A stretch of DNA of 64,000 nt from Humulus lupulus (Eukaryota > Streptophyta > Magnoliopsida > Rosales > Cannabaceae). Each line of letters begins with the position of its first letter. The first letter of the stretch is position 1. The notes under the pieces were generated by a model. The model searched no databases, was not told where the DNA came from, and saw only the letters and a program-made list of their open reading frames with translations. Positions 45,140-57,060 of the stretch are shown piece by piece. The stretch covers positions 114,952,903 to 115,016,902 of the forward strand of contig NC_084802.1 of assembly GCF_963169125.1 (NCBI RefSeq), given 5' to 3'. The translations under genes were made by a program, and so were the position numbers.

Positions 45140-45853
45140 AGTGTCTCTGTTACAGTGCCTCAAGACCACTTCGCCATCGAGCCTCACTAAGTTGTACATT
45201 CTTGGTTGCATGCCCCCTCTACCAAGTAGAGCCCCTCCCAGTTCGAACCTAGGATCCCGGCACATGGGTCTCACGTATTGTGGAACACATGGCGCAGGAC
45301 AAGGTCTCCAATGGAGAACTTTCTGTCGTTGACCCGAGCACTGAAGTAGCGAGCCACCCTATGTTTGTTAGCTGCCACCTGCAAGTTAGCTTACTCCCGC
45401 ATTTCATCTATGAGATCTAGGGACTTGACAAGCAGTGCCTTGTTCCGCCCTTGATCATAATTAATTCTTCTATGTGACGAGATGTCCACTTCAACAGGTA
45501 GCATGGCCTCGCAGCCATAGGCGAGCGCAAAGGGTGTGTGGCAGGTAGAAGTTCAGGCGGTGGTTCCTATGGAATTTTGACTAGCAACACTCCTTTTGCT
45601 TCCTCTAGGCGCTTAATCAAATTATCTTTGAGGGTCTTGTCGATGGCCTCTACTTATCCATTTTCCTGGGGGTGTTCCACTACTGAGAAGTTCTTTACAA
45701 TTCCATGTCAAACAAAAAAGTTTGTGAAGTGTTCACTGTTGAATTGAGTTCCATTATCGGACACAGCCTTATACGGCAACCCATAACGACAAATGATATT
45801 CTTCACGAGAAATTCTAGTACTTTCTTGGAAGTGATGGTTTCCAAAGGCTCTA
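45140..45853 (-). pseudogene. Tat-B integrase, core to C-terminus
   Basis: Reading leftward, EPLETITSKKVLEFLVKNII then RYGLPYKAVSDNGTQFNSEHF carry the second catalytic Asp (SDNGTQF) of the core. Further on come GCEAMLPVEVDISSH, NYDQGRNKALLVKSLDLIDE and VARYFSARVNDRKFSIGDLVLR. The last region ends before 45140. The first catalytic Asp would lie beyond 45853, where chromovirus F begins. Frameshifts and a stop after DEMRE break it. Confidence 0.8.
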
Positions 45854-48270
45854 TGTAACGCCCTGGGTAGCAAAGGCCGCTACACTGTGTGTTTATAAAG
45901 GTGAAAGACTTACTAACCAAGTCATTTATATAGAAACATGTCACTAAAGCTATAATTGAACTAGGGTTAAAAGATTTTGATCATAAAAGATACATTTCAT
46001 TTGAATAACATTTCATACATGGGATCCCAAAAGAAATAGAGTTTAAAAGACAGTTTACAAAAATTTCCAGGTTATATACTGCTACTAGCCTCTCTAAGGG
46101 CAAAATAGACATTTAAGGTTCTCCTGTCCTGTACCACTCCTCGGCTGTGGCGGCTGATCAGTTGTCTATGTACATCAGCCTCAAATCTCTCCAATTCAAG
46201 ACTGGTCCACCTTGCTCTTGCCTTTACCTACACCACGTAGCACCCGTGATCCAAGGCCCAGCAAGAAAACTGTAATGCATAGAATAAGCGACAACCAACA
46301 GACAGATAATTCGCAAATCATCAATCAGATATACAACAGGTCATATTGCTCACACAAACAATGATATCAATCTACAAACCGATAATCAGTTATTCAGATA
46401 ACAAACTCGTCACAATCATCAGTTTAAACAACAATAAACATATCACACTAAAATCCATGGTCAGCGCCCTTAGGCCGCACCCTCTGATTATCCCACTGAC
46501 TTCGGCTTGCTTAGGCCGACTCAATGATTATGTACTTAACCCCAGCTACTAGTGGCCGAGCCACGCCCTATGCTCAAATATTGATTCCGACACTCTTAGG
46601 CCATTTATCACATGTCCCCATGGCCTAATACCATCTCATGACATCACATACAAATATAGGGAGCTCTTAGTCCCAACATAATCACATAACCGGGTGTAGT
46701 TTCTTAACTTTGATTTTGAGGGCTTTAATTAATTGAGACGATCCTCGAGCATGATCCCGTTCGAGCCCTAGCATACACCTAGTCACAAGCGCAACATGGA
46801 ACCCTCATTAACATTCAATCCCGTAACCTAATCTTGGGACAAATCCTGAGCCCTTCGGAAACCCTAATTCCACCAAACATGGTGGTGGAATCAAACCCCG
46901 AGCCCCCGGGCGAAAACACTAAGAAAATACCCAAAAATCCACTTCTGAAGGCAGGGTAGCGCTACAGCGCTACAAACAGAGGCAAAATCCCCCAGACAAC
47001 TTAGGCATAGCGCTTTAGCGCTCTACTACTAGCGCTACAGACAGCACTGAAAATTCCCCTGAGTTTTCCTTCTAATTTCCCCGAGCCAAAACTCCCTGAA
47101 ACCCATCCAAACCTCAACTACATTTCAAAATAAGCCTACCATCCACTACATCTCATTCCACATAGCCCAAAAACCTTAAATTTGGCCACATGCACCATCA
47201 AACAAAGAAAACAAGAATTGAACTTAACACTCAAGAACTCATCAGAAAAAAACAGAATCAACCCAGCAACTCAAATGGTCAAGCTCAGAAATCCTTACCT
47301 TTAATGGGGAATTCTACCCTAGGTTGCCCTCTAAGCCCTTCCAGCCTTTAGCTCCTCGGTTCCCAAAGCTTAATTCCCTTAACTTTCATCCATAACCCAA
47401 GTTCAGAAATCAACTCTAACAAAGCTCAGAAAACTCATCAAAACCTTTAAACCTTACCTCAATTGAGTAGCTGATTCCTGCTAAATCCTATAGCTTCACC
47501 AAGGACCCTGGCCCCAAGCTCCAGCCTAAGCTTCCTCTGAGTTACAGCTTAAAAATCTTCAAGGAGAGTGAGAGAGAATGTGATCGATAGGGAGAGGGAG
47601 AAGGAGTCTCTATTTCACTTCTTTCTTTCTTTCTGTTTCTAACACATTCTACAAATCCCACTAACATCAAAAGAAGAAATGAGCCTTATCCCCTTTTAAC
47701 CATCAAATGACCATTTTTCCCTCCCATTTAAACCTAAGCCTTTAAACATTCTAAGGACATTTTGGTCATTTTCTCCCAATTCCTGCTAATTCCTCGAGTG
47801 TCCCAAATAATTACCGCTTAAATCCCGTCATCTAATTAATCACCAATTATTTTCCTTAATGTCAAATAGTCTCCAATATATTTCCCAGATTCCCAGAAAT
47901 ACCCCCAGGCTCACCCCGAGCCGGGTATAAATCCCCACTGTGACTTTTTCGCTAAATCGCTCACTAGGATCGCCTTGTGCCACAAGCTGCAAATATATCC
48001 ACATAATAATGTGGTTTCAACAATATATCACAGATAATCATGTTTATGCCCTCAACGGGCCAAAATTACAGATATGCCCTTATAATCTAAACAGGGCCTA
48101 CATGCATACTAATACTCATAATCATGCATCTCATATATCCAAATATTCATATAGGCATGCTTATCACATAATCATGCATTTAATCATTTAAATCAGACAA
48201 AAACCAATTATGCCCTCTCAGCACACTAATCAAGGCCTTTAAGCCTTATTAGTAATTTTGGGTCATTAAA
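45854..48270 (-). repeat. 3' LTR of chromovirus F
   Basis: Plus-strand ends are TGTAACGCCC (45854) and GGGTCATTAAA (48270). The acceptor-like TTTACCTACACCACGTAGCA (46224) is kept, while the donor-like block has become GTTAAGAAACTACACC. In place of GTCGCGAC palindromes this copy has AGCGCTACAGCGCTAC-like strings (46970-47045). The frame 47940-48191 has a counterpart at 14615-14845 in LTR C, but this only reflects LTR homology. Confidence 0.87.
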
Positions 48271-48283
48271 ACTATCCCCTCCT
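48271..48283 (-). other. Polypurine tract of chromovirus F
   Basis: On the minus strand AGGAGGGGATAGT sits immediately before the LTR, identical in its core to the tract of copy D. Confidence 0.85.
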
Positions 48284-48340
48284 ACTGAGAATTTCGTCCC
48301 GAAATTTACCTGAATGACTCGAGATACTGATACCGCATCA

Positions 48341-49935
48341 CTAACTCAAGCTCCCAGGTCGCCTCCTCGACCCTACTATTCCTCCATACAATTTAACCAG
48401 AGGAATCCTCTTATTCCGTAGGACTTTATCCTTCTGATCTAAAATCTGAACCGGTTGTTCCTCATAAGAAAAATTTGTCTGCAATTCCAAGTCTTCATAC
48501 TTCAACATATGTGTTGTATCTGAGACGTACTTTCGGAGCATAAAAACATGGAATATGTCATGAACTCCTAACAACGATGGTGGCAAAGCTAACCTGTAAG
48601 CCACCAGTCTGATCCTTTCCTGGATCTCAAAAGGTCCAATGAATCTAGGGCTCAACTTGCCCTCCTTCCCAAATCTTCTCACTCCTCATAGTGGTGAAAC
48701 TCACAAAAACACATGGTCCCCGACCTGGAACACCATGTCTCTACGCTTAGGATCAGCGTAGCTTTTCTGTCTGCTCTGTGAGGCAAGCATTCGAGCTCGG
48801 ATCTTCTCAATAGCTTTATTTTCCTTCCGAACAACGTCCGGCCCCAAATACCTCCTCTCACTCATCTCATCCTAATGAATGGGTGATCTACATCTCCTCC
48901 CATATAACATCTCATAGGGAGCCACTCCAATCGTTGATTGGTAATTGTTGTTGTATGAAAACTCAATCAACGGGAGATACTTACTCCACGATCCCTCAAA
49001 ATCAATCACGCACCCTCAAAGCATATCCTCCATCACCTGAATTGTCCTCTAAGACTGTCCATCAGTCTAAGGATGAAAGGTCTTGCTAAACTTCAACTGA
49101 GTCCCCATAGCCTTCTGCAAACTACCCCAAAAGTTGAAGGTAAAGATAGGATTCCGGTCTGACACTATGGACTTAGGAACCCCATGGAGACGTACGATCT
49201 CCCTCACATATAACTCTGCATACTAATCCACCGTGTATGTCATCTTCACTGGGAGAAAATGAGCTGACTTGGTGTATCTGTCGACTATCACCCTCACTGA
49301 GTCATGAAGCCCAACACTTCTCGGTAAACCTCCCACAAAGTCCATCGTAATATCCTCCCATTTTCACTCAGGAATACCCAAAGGCTAAAGCAACCCTGTG
49401 GGTCGCTGATGCTCATCTTTCACCTACTGACAGATTAAACATCTGGCCACATACTCCACCACATCGTTCTTCATCCCGGGCCACCAATATAACGTCCATA
49501 GATCTTGATACATCTTCGTGGTACCCGAATGAAGTGAGTACGGCGTAGTATGAAACTCATCTAATATCTCTCATTTGATCCCCACATCAGCTGGGACACA
49601 AATCCGCCCCTGATACCGTAGCAAACCAACCTCAGAAATAGAATAGTCATAAGCTACTCCTGCTAGGACAATTTCTCTAACCTCTTGTAGTTGAACATCA
49701 ACTAGCTGACCTTCCATAATCTGCTCTAGCAGGGTCAACTGCAGAGTAATGTTGGCCAACCAGCCCACCACCAATTCTATCCCTACTTTGGCCATCTCAT
49801 CTGCTAACTCTCTCGAAATCTAGGTGGAACTATGTAACTGACCCGGGCCCCTCCGGCTCAATGCATCTACAACTACATTGGCTTTCCCTGGGTGATAAAG
49901 AATATCACAGTCATAGTCTTTTACCACATTTGCAT
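48341..49935 (-). pseudogene. Chromovirus F RNase H end, integrase and C-terminal tail
   Basis: Reading leftward: VVKDYDCDILYHPGKANVVV and DALSRRGPGQL (RNase H end, about 49850-49925). The integrase zinc domain is HTTPYSLHSG plus DLWTLYWWPGMKNDV and CLICQ (49430-49560). The core has ITMDFVGGLPRS (first Asp) and VSDRNPIFT (second Asp), followed by [25 protein letters not shown] to [11 protein letters not shown] block follows, then [13 protein letters not shown] and the tail [13 protein letters not shown]. The catalytic Glu codon in GQS-RTIQ is a stop, TAG (49049-49051 on the plus strand as CTA). Other stops lie near 49560, 49427, 49073 and 48689. This is the best integrase in the window. Confidence 0.9.
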
Positions 49936-49939
49936 TGAA

Positions 49940-50061
49940 AAAATTTCCTCTTCTTTCTTCTCAAAATACTTTCAGAGCTTTCTGCACTCCCTCATTTTCC
50001 AGAAGCTTCAATGTTATTACCTCTCATGTTGCTATCATTTCCTCGACTGAAAAACCAAACT
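49940..50061 (+). promoter_or_regulatory. Leader of the Tat-C antisense gene with splice donor
   Basis: A pyrimidine-rich leader (TTTCCTCTTCTTTCTTCTC) ends in AAACTGTAAGTGTT, a consensus donor with GT at 50062. It matches the position and style of the Tat-1 leader (donor GTAAGT). The TATA box would lie upstream and has been lost at the junction. Confidence 0.45.
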
Positions 50062-50329
50062 GTAAGTGTTTTGCATTAAATCGCTTTTCCAAAAAGGTAC
50101 TGGGTCTGACACTCGAATCCCGATGTTACAGCACGTGGTCACTGACGTCGCATGCGTACACACATTGGCTCCAAGGGAATTCTTAGTTCATATAAATCAT
50201 AGGTTTAATAGATTGAATCCACAACCTCGAGTTTCCATACCTTTATCATCGTAGTAAGGTTTTATCTTAGGTCACCTCTAATAGGTCGTTTTGTCGCCAG
50301 GCGAACTAAATTATTGCTAACCAAAAGAA

Positions 50330-52997
50330 GTCAGTGGTGAGATCTTCTTCCCAATGTAAGAATAAGGGTAAGCAAATTGCATCCAAGACCCCTATTCCCC
50401 ACGTCGGCCCAGTAGTGGATAGGGAGATCATGGTTGATCCCAACATCTTCTTTGAGGCCGAGCATATCGAATCTCGAATAAAGGCTCAAGCAAGGTGAAT
50501 AAAATTTTACTAAGTCACAGTATCGAGTTGGGGTCCAAGGGTCTTGTTCCCCACCCTTCGATGGAGGGAGAGTGGAGCTGCACTCTTCTTAAAAACGACT
50601 TTGGGGCTTGGAGTGATGAGCACCTGAATGCAGGTGTCTTTATTCCCTTGGACAAGTATTTCGTAGATTTTTTATAAACTACGTCAAACGGGCACCGTTC
50701 CAGCTCCCCCCAAATTAATACCGAATTTTGGCAAGGCTAAAATATCTATTTTTGAAGCACGAGTGGGAGGTCCCCACCCCCACCTATATTATGTACTTCG
50801 TTTGCCTCAAGGCCAATCCAGAGTCAAAGGGAAAAGATGATGGCTTCTACTACCTCACCAGATTCCCCAACGCTGCCTCCATCATCGACCTCCCTAGCCA
50901 CCCGAATGACTACAAGGATAAATTATTTATGTCAAACAGGTTCAAAAACTTTACCCATCGATATTTCAACCGTCCTTGTAAGTTTCTCAGTTCCTTGAAC
51001 TTTGTACTTGAATTCCTTTGCAACCAAGTTTAAACATAATATGATCGAGTTGTTACCGTGTGAAGCTATATATAAGTGAACGGAGCGGTCAGAGACCTTC
51101 TAAGGTCAATATGAGACTGTGGCTCGTATTCCTATCAGGGAGAAAGAGTTTTAGATGGTGGTGAATGATGCCACCATGGAGCCCTGAAAGTTGATCCGAA
51201 AAGATCAAACACTGGCCATCAAATCTCGAGTCCCCATCTCCAATCTCCCTCCTCCCCAGGAACTAATCCCAGTTGTTGAAGAAGTTGATGAAGAGGAGGA
51301 CGTCATGAAGTTGGTGCTCAAAAGAAAGGTTCCTAAAGATGGAAAAAATCCTGACCAAGGCTAAGCTGAATCGGGGGCAGCAGTCGGTACTTCTTGCCAA
51401 GGTAAGCCATATAGAGAAATGAACCGAGCTGCTGCTAGTTTTAGGCTAGTCGGATTTAACCCAAGGCAGCTCGCGAGTCGACACCCTATTGATTCGTACC
51501 TGAACGTGACCCTCCTTCAGTGTGTGTATCACTTGGTCGTACGCCACAACCGTAGCTACTGTAGATGTATCGTAGTGATAGATAATACCCTTCACTTTAG
51601 GTCCACTATATTTGAGGAATAAGGTACAAAAATTTTGTCGTGGCCTTCCCTATGTCATGCTATTTTTACCCCAGGTATTAGGCAGGATGAGCATGAGTCT
51701 AGTCCAGATAAGGAGTCTGAACTGTGTAGGTCCCAAAATGTAACAATACTAGAGTCTCCTCCTCTTCCGATAGTCCAAGAGTTAGAGGTTTCATTCAGCC
51801 CAGTTCATAATCGAGAGCTAATCATAATAGTTTCCTCCTCTATCTTGGAGGGTAGGGTTCTTATTCTATTATTTTCCTTGTGTTATCCTAACTAATCATT
51901 TCTTAGATTTGACTCTTCTGCTCCCCCTTTTGTAGACGAAGATATGGACTTGAAGAGAGCCTTCAAATCTAGTGGGGCTGGATTTGGACCCGTCGTCAAA
52001 AAGGAGAGAATATCAAAGAAAAGCACCTCTAGAGCCAGAGTTGCCACTAGACCCCTTGCAAAGGATAAAGGTACCAGTTTCGGCCAAAAACAACATCATC
52101 AAAAGCAACCGCCAGCTCAAATAACTGCAGTTACCCTTCATGAGGCTCCTCCTCCTCATCCTTGCAAACTTGCTTCGATTCGCCAAGTTATTCAGGGCGA
52201 GACCCCATCTGATCCACTTCCAGACACGTAACTCCCAGACTTGCAGGTCTCAGTCATGCCACTCGAGATCGCAAGGATCCCAGAAGCACTTCGTGGATCA
52301 TTTAACGACATGAAAAATCACATGGTGGGTCATACCAACCAGGTGAACGTCAAGGATCTGAGGGCCATAGAGGAGCATTCCCCAAAGAGCGTCCTGGAAT
52401 CAGCCTTGGGAATGAATCTGACTATGAGTTATCCTCTTTCTTGCTACATTCTTTTTTTATCGCGAGCTAATCTTGCTATGTATTTTTCCTTTGTAGTCTT
52501 CTTTAGCTCAAATATGTGGCATCGTCCGGATCTAAGTTCAAAGATAAGAGGTCAGAGCCTCCCTGGCAGCATCCCAAGAAAATGAGTGAATCGCTAAGGA
52601 ATAGGTCATTGAAGTGAGCCAGCGCCGAGACCGGCTGGATGTGGAGGTTGAGAGCCTCAAGAAGAAACTTGACAAAGTCGATGTGCTCAAAAATAAACTA
52701 TCTGAGGATGAAGAGAAAGCAAAGGATGATGCCGAGTAGGCAAAGTAGGATGCCGAAGAGGCGAAGCAGGATGTTGCTGAGGCAACAAGCGCCCTGGAGG
52801 AGATGTTATACCGGTGTTGGGAAAACAATAAGGAAGGAGATTTCTCATTTCTAGATGTTGAGCTTTAGGGGAGTTACCTTACAATGTTCTAGAGCCAACT
52901 CTTGCAAGAGCCCTCTGAGACTGTGGAGGCTTTTGGAGCTATTGAAGGAGGTGACGATGAGGTGACATCACAATGGCAAGTTACTGGAGCTCAGTGA
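50330..52997 (+). pseudogene. Tat-C antisense gene (putative gypsy-type transposon protein)
   Basis: Pieces in order: KNKGKQIASKTPIPHVGPVV (50350-50420); NDFGAWSDEHLNAGVFIPLD and FLKHEWEVPTPTYIMYFVCL (50590-50810), the Transposase_28-like block; FYYLTRFPNAASIIDLPSHP with GTAAGT donor at about 50977; VVNDATMEP and the acidic EEVDEEEDVMKLVLKRK (51150-51330). Then come FTPGIRQDEHESSPDKESE (about 51665), an intron ending TTTTGTAG before DEDMDLKRAFKS (51935), and VNVKDLRAIEEHSPKSVLES (52345). The coil and the C-terminal MLYRCWENNKEGDFSFLDVE (52803) follow, with the end at about 52997. Each piece has its counterpart in Tat-1 on the opposite strand. Stops (for example 50675, 51895, 52737) and frameshifts show it is dead. 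Confidence 0.72.
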
Positions 52998-53925
52998 TAT
53001 TTAGGGCATCCTCATCCCTTTTTTTATTATTTATTTTGGGTTCTTTGAACCTATTGTAATTAAGCTTTCAAAAGTTGAGACAATCACCTTCGGGCTCAGT
53101 TCGAGGTTATTTCTCCTCAAGTTATTCATATACTTGTGTTAGTACATGTTCATTAATTTCTGCTTTATTTTTGTTCCCCATAACCTATTATCTTGCTATG
53201 CTTATGAACTTTAAGTCCTTGTACATTCGCAATCATAGGGGTTAATGTTTAGATCAAGATAAATGCATAATGGCTAGACCAGTTAATTCTGGTCGATGAC
53301 CTGGTTATACCAAGGAATTCGCTCGCATAATAGTGTTATATCTGCTAGGATTCAAGCCTTGGACCTGGTTATATCCAGGAGTTTGCTCGCCTAATAATGT
53401 TTTACCTGTTAGGAATTAGGCCTTGAATATGGTTATATCAAGGCATTTTCTCGCCTAATAGTGTTATACCTGTTAGGAATCAGGCCTTGGACCTGATTAT
53501 ATCTAGAAGTTTTCCTAGTCGAATTTTAGGTTTTTTCTTTGAATTTTCTTAACTTAGTTCATATTCATAATTTCTTTGAAAATTTGAGCTTTAAAAAGCT
53601 GTAGAATAATAAATTTTCCAAATTCTAAGTTTCACAAATTCACAAATTTTATCCAAATTTTCTAAATACTTTAAAGACTCTTCGAGGGTTATATGCCCCT
53701 CCCAAGCGATCAGAATTTATGAATATTCTAGGTCACTTTTACAAAATGAGCACGTGATAAATCACGAGAATAAGATAAAAATATTGGTTCTACGTTTAAA
53801 TCACGTAGCAATCCAGTGCTATTAAAATATAATGGCTTTAATAAATAAGCCTTACACAGAAAAATAGTAAAAACATTAAAAATTAACAAAGTCATCCTCT
53901 TGCTAATAGTATTTTTTGAGATGTA
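52998..53925 (-). other. Tat-C spacer between antisense gene and pol
   Basis: No gene. It contains a 64-bp tandem repeat (53265-53510) and the PPT-like motif GATCGCTTGGGAGGGGCATAT on the minus strand (53691-53711), shared with Tat-1 and Tat-D. Confidence 0.55.
53265..53510. repeat. 64-bp tandem repeat in the Tat-C spacer
   Basis: Three and a half copies of a unit that runs CTCGCCTAATAGTGTTATAC, CTGTTAGGAATCAGGCCTTG, GACCTGGTTATATCCAGGAG, with only a few changes per copy. Confidence 0.85.
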
Positions 53926-53927
53926 GA

Positions 53928-54480
53928 GCATTCCAGATCTGTGGGACCAACTCTCCACTTAACCGAGCTAGTTTGAAGATTCCTTCATGCAATATTTCCA
54001 CAATCTGGTATGGTCCTTCCCAGTTCGGTCTCAATACACCATTTTTAGGATCTTTGTTTGCGAAAAACACCCTTCGGAGCACTAAGTCACCTAGTCTGAG
54101 TCTGCATCCTTTTACCTTCGACTTTAAGTAACGAGTAATTCTCTAGTGATAATGGGCGAGCTATAATTGTGACTCCTCCAATTTTTCCTCATTTAGGTCC
54201 AAATATGCGTTGAACAAGTCATAGTTTCAATCTTGATCAAAGGTTTTCTGCCTATGTGACGTCACTAGTGTCTCAATTTAGAGCATAGCCTCACTTCCAA
54301 AGGTTAAATAGAAGGGAGTGTGCTCTGTGGATGTGCGATGTGAGGTCCTCTAGGCTGAAAATACTTGCGGGAGCGCCACAGGCCATAATCCCTTAGTTTC
54401 ATCTAGTCATTTCTTTAAACTCGCCTTTAGGGTTTTATTTATACCCTAGACTTGTCCATTAGCTTGAAGATATGCTCCTG
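53928..54480 (-). pseudogene. Tat-C integrase C-terminal domain
   Basis: Reading leftward: YLQANGQV at the right edge, ETKGLWPVALPQVF, HRTSTEHTPFYLTFGSEAML, VTSHRQKTFDQD, then LRLGDLVLRRVFFANKDPKN, NWEGPYQIVEILHEGIFKLA and WNALHL at the left. It parallels the Tat-1 C-terminal domain block by block. At least six stops are present. The ANGQ block places the right edge just after the catalytic Glu region. Confidence 0.85.
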
Positions 54481-55525
54481 AAGATTATATATGACAGGAT
54501 TGATAAGAATGAATTATCTTTATAAACTTGGCATTTGACATATAGATTTGATTCTTATCGTAATAGATGATCATTTATCGATCAGTCTAAATCGTGACTA
54601 TTCATGAACTCTTGTTTTTGTTTATAGGATCTTTTGATTCACTCATTAAGGTTTCTTAGTATAATAAGGCTAATGACTTTTGTTTCGGAGATTTAATATC
54701 ATGAATGGCTGGGAACATGAATTACAATAATGGAATCCATACTTTCCTAACTAATCGAATAATGGTTCCCTTAAGGGTTAATTCTAGAACTGAATAGTTA
54801 TTGAGCTCAAATATATAATTTGATTATAGATTAATTATTCGCTAGTGAATTAATGATACTTAAGGATCAAGAGGCAATTAAAAGGGTAAAATGGTAATCT
54901 TGACCAGCCCTAATTATCGAGCCAATAAATGGAGGACAAAACTACATTTATTGATTATATCAATGGACTACAACAGAAAGCTCTTTAATATAATTCTATA
55001 AATACTTAGAGTGCAATTCCATATTTATAGTGGAGTAATCATCAAATTAATAAATAAGATTACTAGATTAAAGAATTTGATTAATAATCTGGTTTGTTGG
55101 AGCATTGTATTATAGGTCCATGGTCCCCAGATCACATCCGTCCTACATTGTCAATGTTAAGTATGTCAAAAGAAAGATTTGTAGGGAGAAGGACTTAATT
55201 GCAAAAGAATTAATTTTCCAGGGTAATGAAATAATTACGTGATAGTTATTGGCAATTGATTAATTAAGAATTAATTAGTTATTTAACTATATAGTTTTTA
55301 TTTTGAAAAACTATAGGTTAATTTGAATATTCGTCTTGTTTGGATTAATATATAAAGATAGATTAATAATTATCTTATTTAGAATAAGATATTTATTTAT
55401 TTAAAACTGCTATGTTAAGATAAAGTTAATTTTGAATTAACTGTGTTGACCTGTGAAATGGGTCAACGACCATATGTACAATACACGACACCTTTTGAAC
55501 TGAATGAATCGAATATATGACAGAG
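54481..55525. other. Unassigned AT-rich segment, probably a retrotransposon fragment
   Basis: About 1 kb without any coding signature. The 11-bp string ATATATGACAG flanks it on both sides (54487-54497 and 55513-55523). Its texture (AATTAATTA runs, CCATGGTCCCCAGATC, GATAAATGATCAT on either strand) resembles copia LTR or leader sequence. I cannot assign it to a family. TATA-like ATTCTATAAATAC occurs near 54990. Confidence 0.35.
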
Positions 55526-55529
55526 TATA

Positions 55530-56413
55530 TATATCTTAAGTAAACACACAGAAATTTTATAATTGTTCAGCCATGTTCTTTTGAATAGTAATTACCTAAT
55601 CCACTTAGTATTTAGTATTGAATCGCTTGATAGACAATTAGAAAAATCAACTCAGAGTTTACTCCTCACAAGTTTGTCCAAAAGATCGATCCCCAAAAAG
55701 TCCAGAAAAAGATTCCTTTTGAACCAAAGCCCTGGGCCCTTTATTTACAGTACCCAGGGGTTGTTACATGATCAGTATGAGTGGGATCGTGGTTTGGTAC
55801 ACGATCATTGGGAGTGGAGATACGTGTCCACCTTCCCATGATTATGAGATCGTGGGCCTTCCCCTTGTCTTCTCTGGATTGTCGTCGATAATGCATGATT
55901 GATACCTTCAAGAAAACTCTATGTCCTGATTGGTCTATGAGACTTAGCTACTAGGCTCGACGACCCTTTAGAGCTTGGGTGCTAGACCAGTTGTTCCTCT
56001 AGGTGCTAAGTTTGTGATCTTTTGGGTGCTAGGCCTAATGATCTGCTGGGTGCTAGGCTTGTTGATCTTAGTTTGAACGAGTGTGAGTTTTACCTAGTGA
56101 AGTGTCTTTGGGAGTGTAGGACAACCACCCTATGAAGGATAGGGTGGGTCAACCACCCCAAGAGGTTCTTGGGCACGCTTAGGCCGACCACCCCAAGGGG
56201 TTCTTGGGCATGCTTAGGACGACCACCCCTAGGGGGCCAATGCCAAGCCGAGCACCCCTAGGGGGTTTAGGATTGGTTGACTTTCTATAGGTCTTGGACC
56301 TATCTTTTTTGCTCATCGTTCTTTTTTTAATACTTCATTGTTTTTCCCTGATTTGTGATGCCACGTGATGCTTTCTCATTCGCCACGTCATCTCTGGATT
56401 TTGAGGGATAACA
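55530..56413 (-). repeat. Tat-D 3' LTR
   Basis: On the minus strand it starts TGTTATCCCTCAAAATCC directly after the PPT. The lower edge is uncertain. It holds repeats of GTGCTAGGCTTGATGATCT (55940-56065) and of GACCACCCCAAGGGGTTCTTGGGC (56120-56275). Confidence 0.55.
56115..56280. repeat. GACCACCCC-containing tandem repeats in the Tat-D LTR
   Basis: Four to five units of about 40 bases, each with CGACCACCCC(A/T)AGGGG followed by TTCTTGGGCA(C/T)GCTTAGG in the better copies. Confidence 0.75.
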
Positions 56414-56427
56414 TTTGCCCCCCAAGT
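56414..56427 (-). other. Tat-D polypurine tract
   Basis: ACTTGGGGGGCAAA on the minus strand abuts the LTR start. It is homologous to AACTTGAAGGGCAAA at 4171-4185. Confidence 0.8.
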
Positions 56428-56794
56428 TTATCGTAATGTGTTCAACATTATCGTAAACTTGATATGTCTAGAGAAACATATCGTAGCAGTACTTTAACAA
56501 CAAAGTCCCTCGGACATTACGTAGTACTTTTATCAACTATTGATAATTTGATCAGCACAAATTTTTCAAGGATAATTATAATTCATAAAAATAATTAGAT
56601 TTTTTAAGGAAAGTTAATTTCCTAAAAATCTAGTATATTTTTCAAGGAAATTTGATGTCTTAAAAATATAAGATATTTTTCAAGGAATTTGAATATCTAA
56701 AAAGACCAGAAATTTTTCAAGGAATTTTAATTTTTAACAATACCATATATTTTTGAAGGATTTTGAATTCCTAAAAATATATGGTTAGCTTGAG

Positions 56795-57060
56795 AGGCTA
56801 TAAGTAGGGTATTCACTTCTCAGTTCTTTGCTCTGTACGCCTAAGTTGTAAGGTTCTCCAAGCATGATTTCTTCAATTCCTTATCAAACTCAAATCTTTA
56901 CTTGGGTAATTATTTTCTCCTAATCTTTACATAATTTAATTTAAATTTGCTTAGATTTAGAAGAAATACTTTGAATCTTTGAGGAATTTTTCTGAATCTC
57001 CTTGTTTTATTTTATTTTGATCCAAAATAATTGACTTGTTTTAATCAAGTCTATGATTTC
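56795..57060 (+). promoter_or_regulatory. Promoter and leader of the Tat-D antisense gene
   Basis: GGCTATAAGTAGGGTATTC (TATA at 56798-56806) lies about 385 bases beyond the LTR edge. It is followed by a C/T-rich leader and a donor-like TTGGGTAATTATT near 56900. Its distance from the LTR is similar to that in Tat-1 (about 270) and in the 3631-4830 remnant (about 220). Confidence 0.5.

Larger units (their letters stand above)
39731..45853 (-). mobile_element. Inverted Tat-lineage relic Tat-B
   Basis: Pol lies on the minus strand (integrase at 45140-45853) and the antisense gene on the plus strand at lower coordinates (39731-40028 and 42725-44155), the same head-to-head order as in Tat-1 but inverted. 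It is split by solo LTR E (40029-42719) and cut off at 45854 by chromovirus F. Its own LTR is not seen. Confidence 0.7.
45854..49935 (-). mobile_element. Inverted 3' half of a Tekay-type chromovirus (copy F)
   Basis: From high to low coordinates on the minus strand it has the end of RNase H, integrase, a C-terminal tail, PPT and a 3' LTR. Everything upstream of RNase H and the 5' LTR is missing. The contact with Tat-C leader sequence is at about 49935. The outer flank of the LTR is CTCTA; no partner is available. Confidence 0.87.
49936..54480 (-). mobile_element. Inverted Tat-lineage relic Tat-C
   Basis: The antisense gene is on the plus strand (49940-52997), followed by a repeat-bearing spacer and then integrase on the minus strand (53928-54480). 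The LTR and PPT on the left are lost at the junction with chromovirus F, and the rest of pol on the right is lost at 54480. Its antisense gene and integrase are the closest relatives of those of Tat-1 in the window. Confidence 0.78.

Noticed and set aside
54481..55525. Helitron or SINE
   Set aside because: No CTRR hairpin end, no A/B box and no poly(A) tail could be seen; left unassigned.
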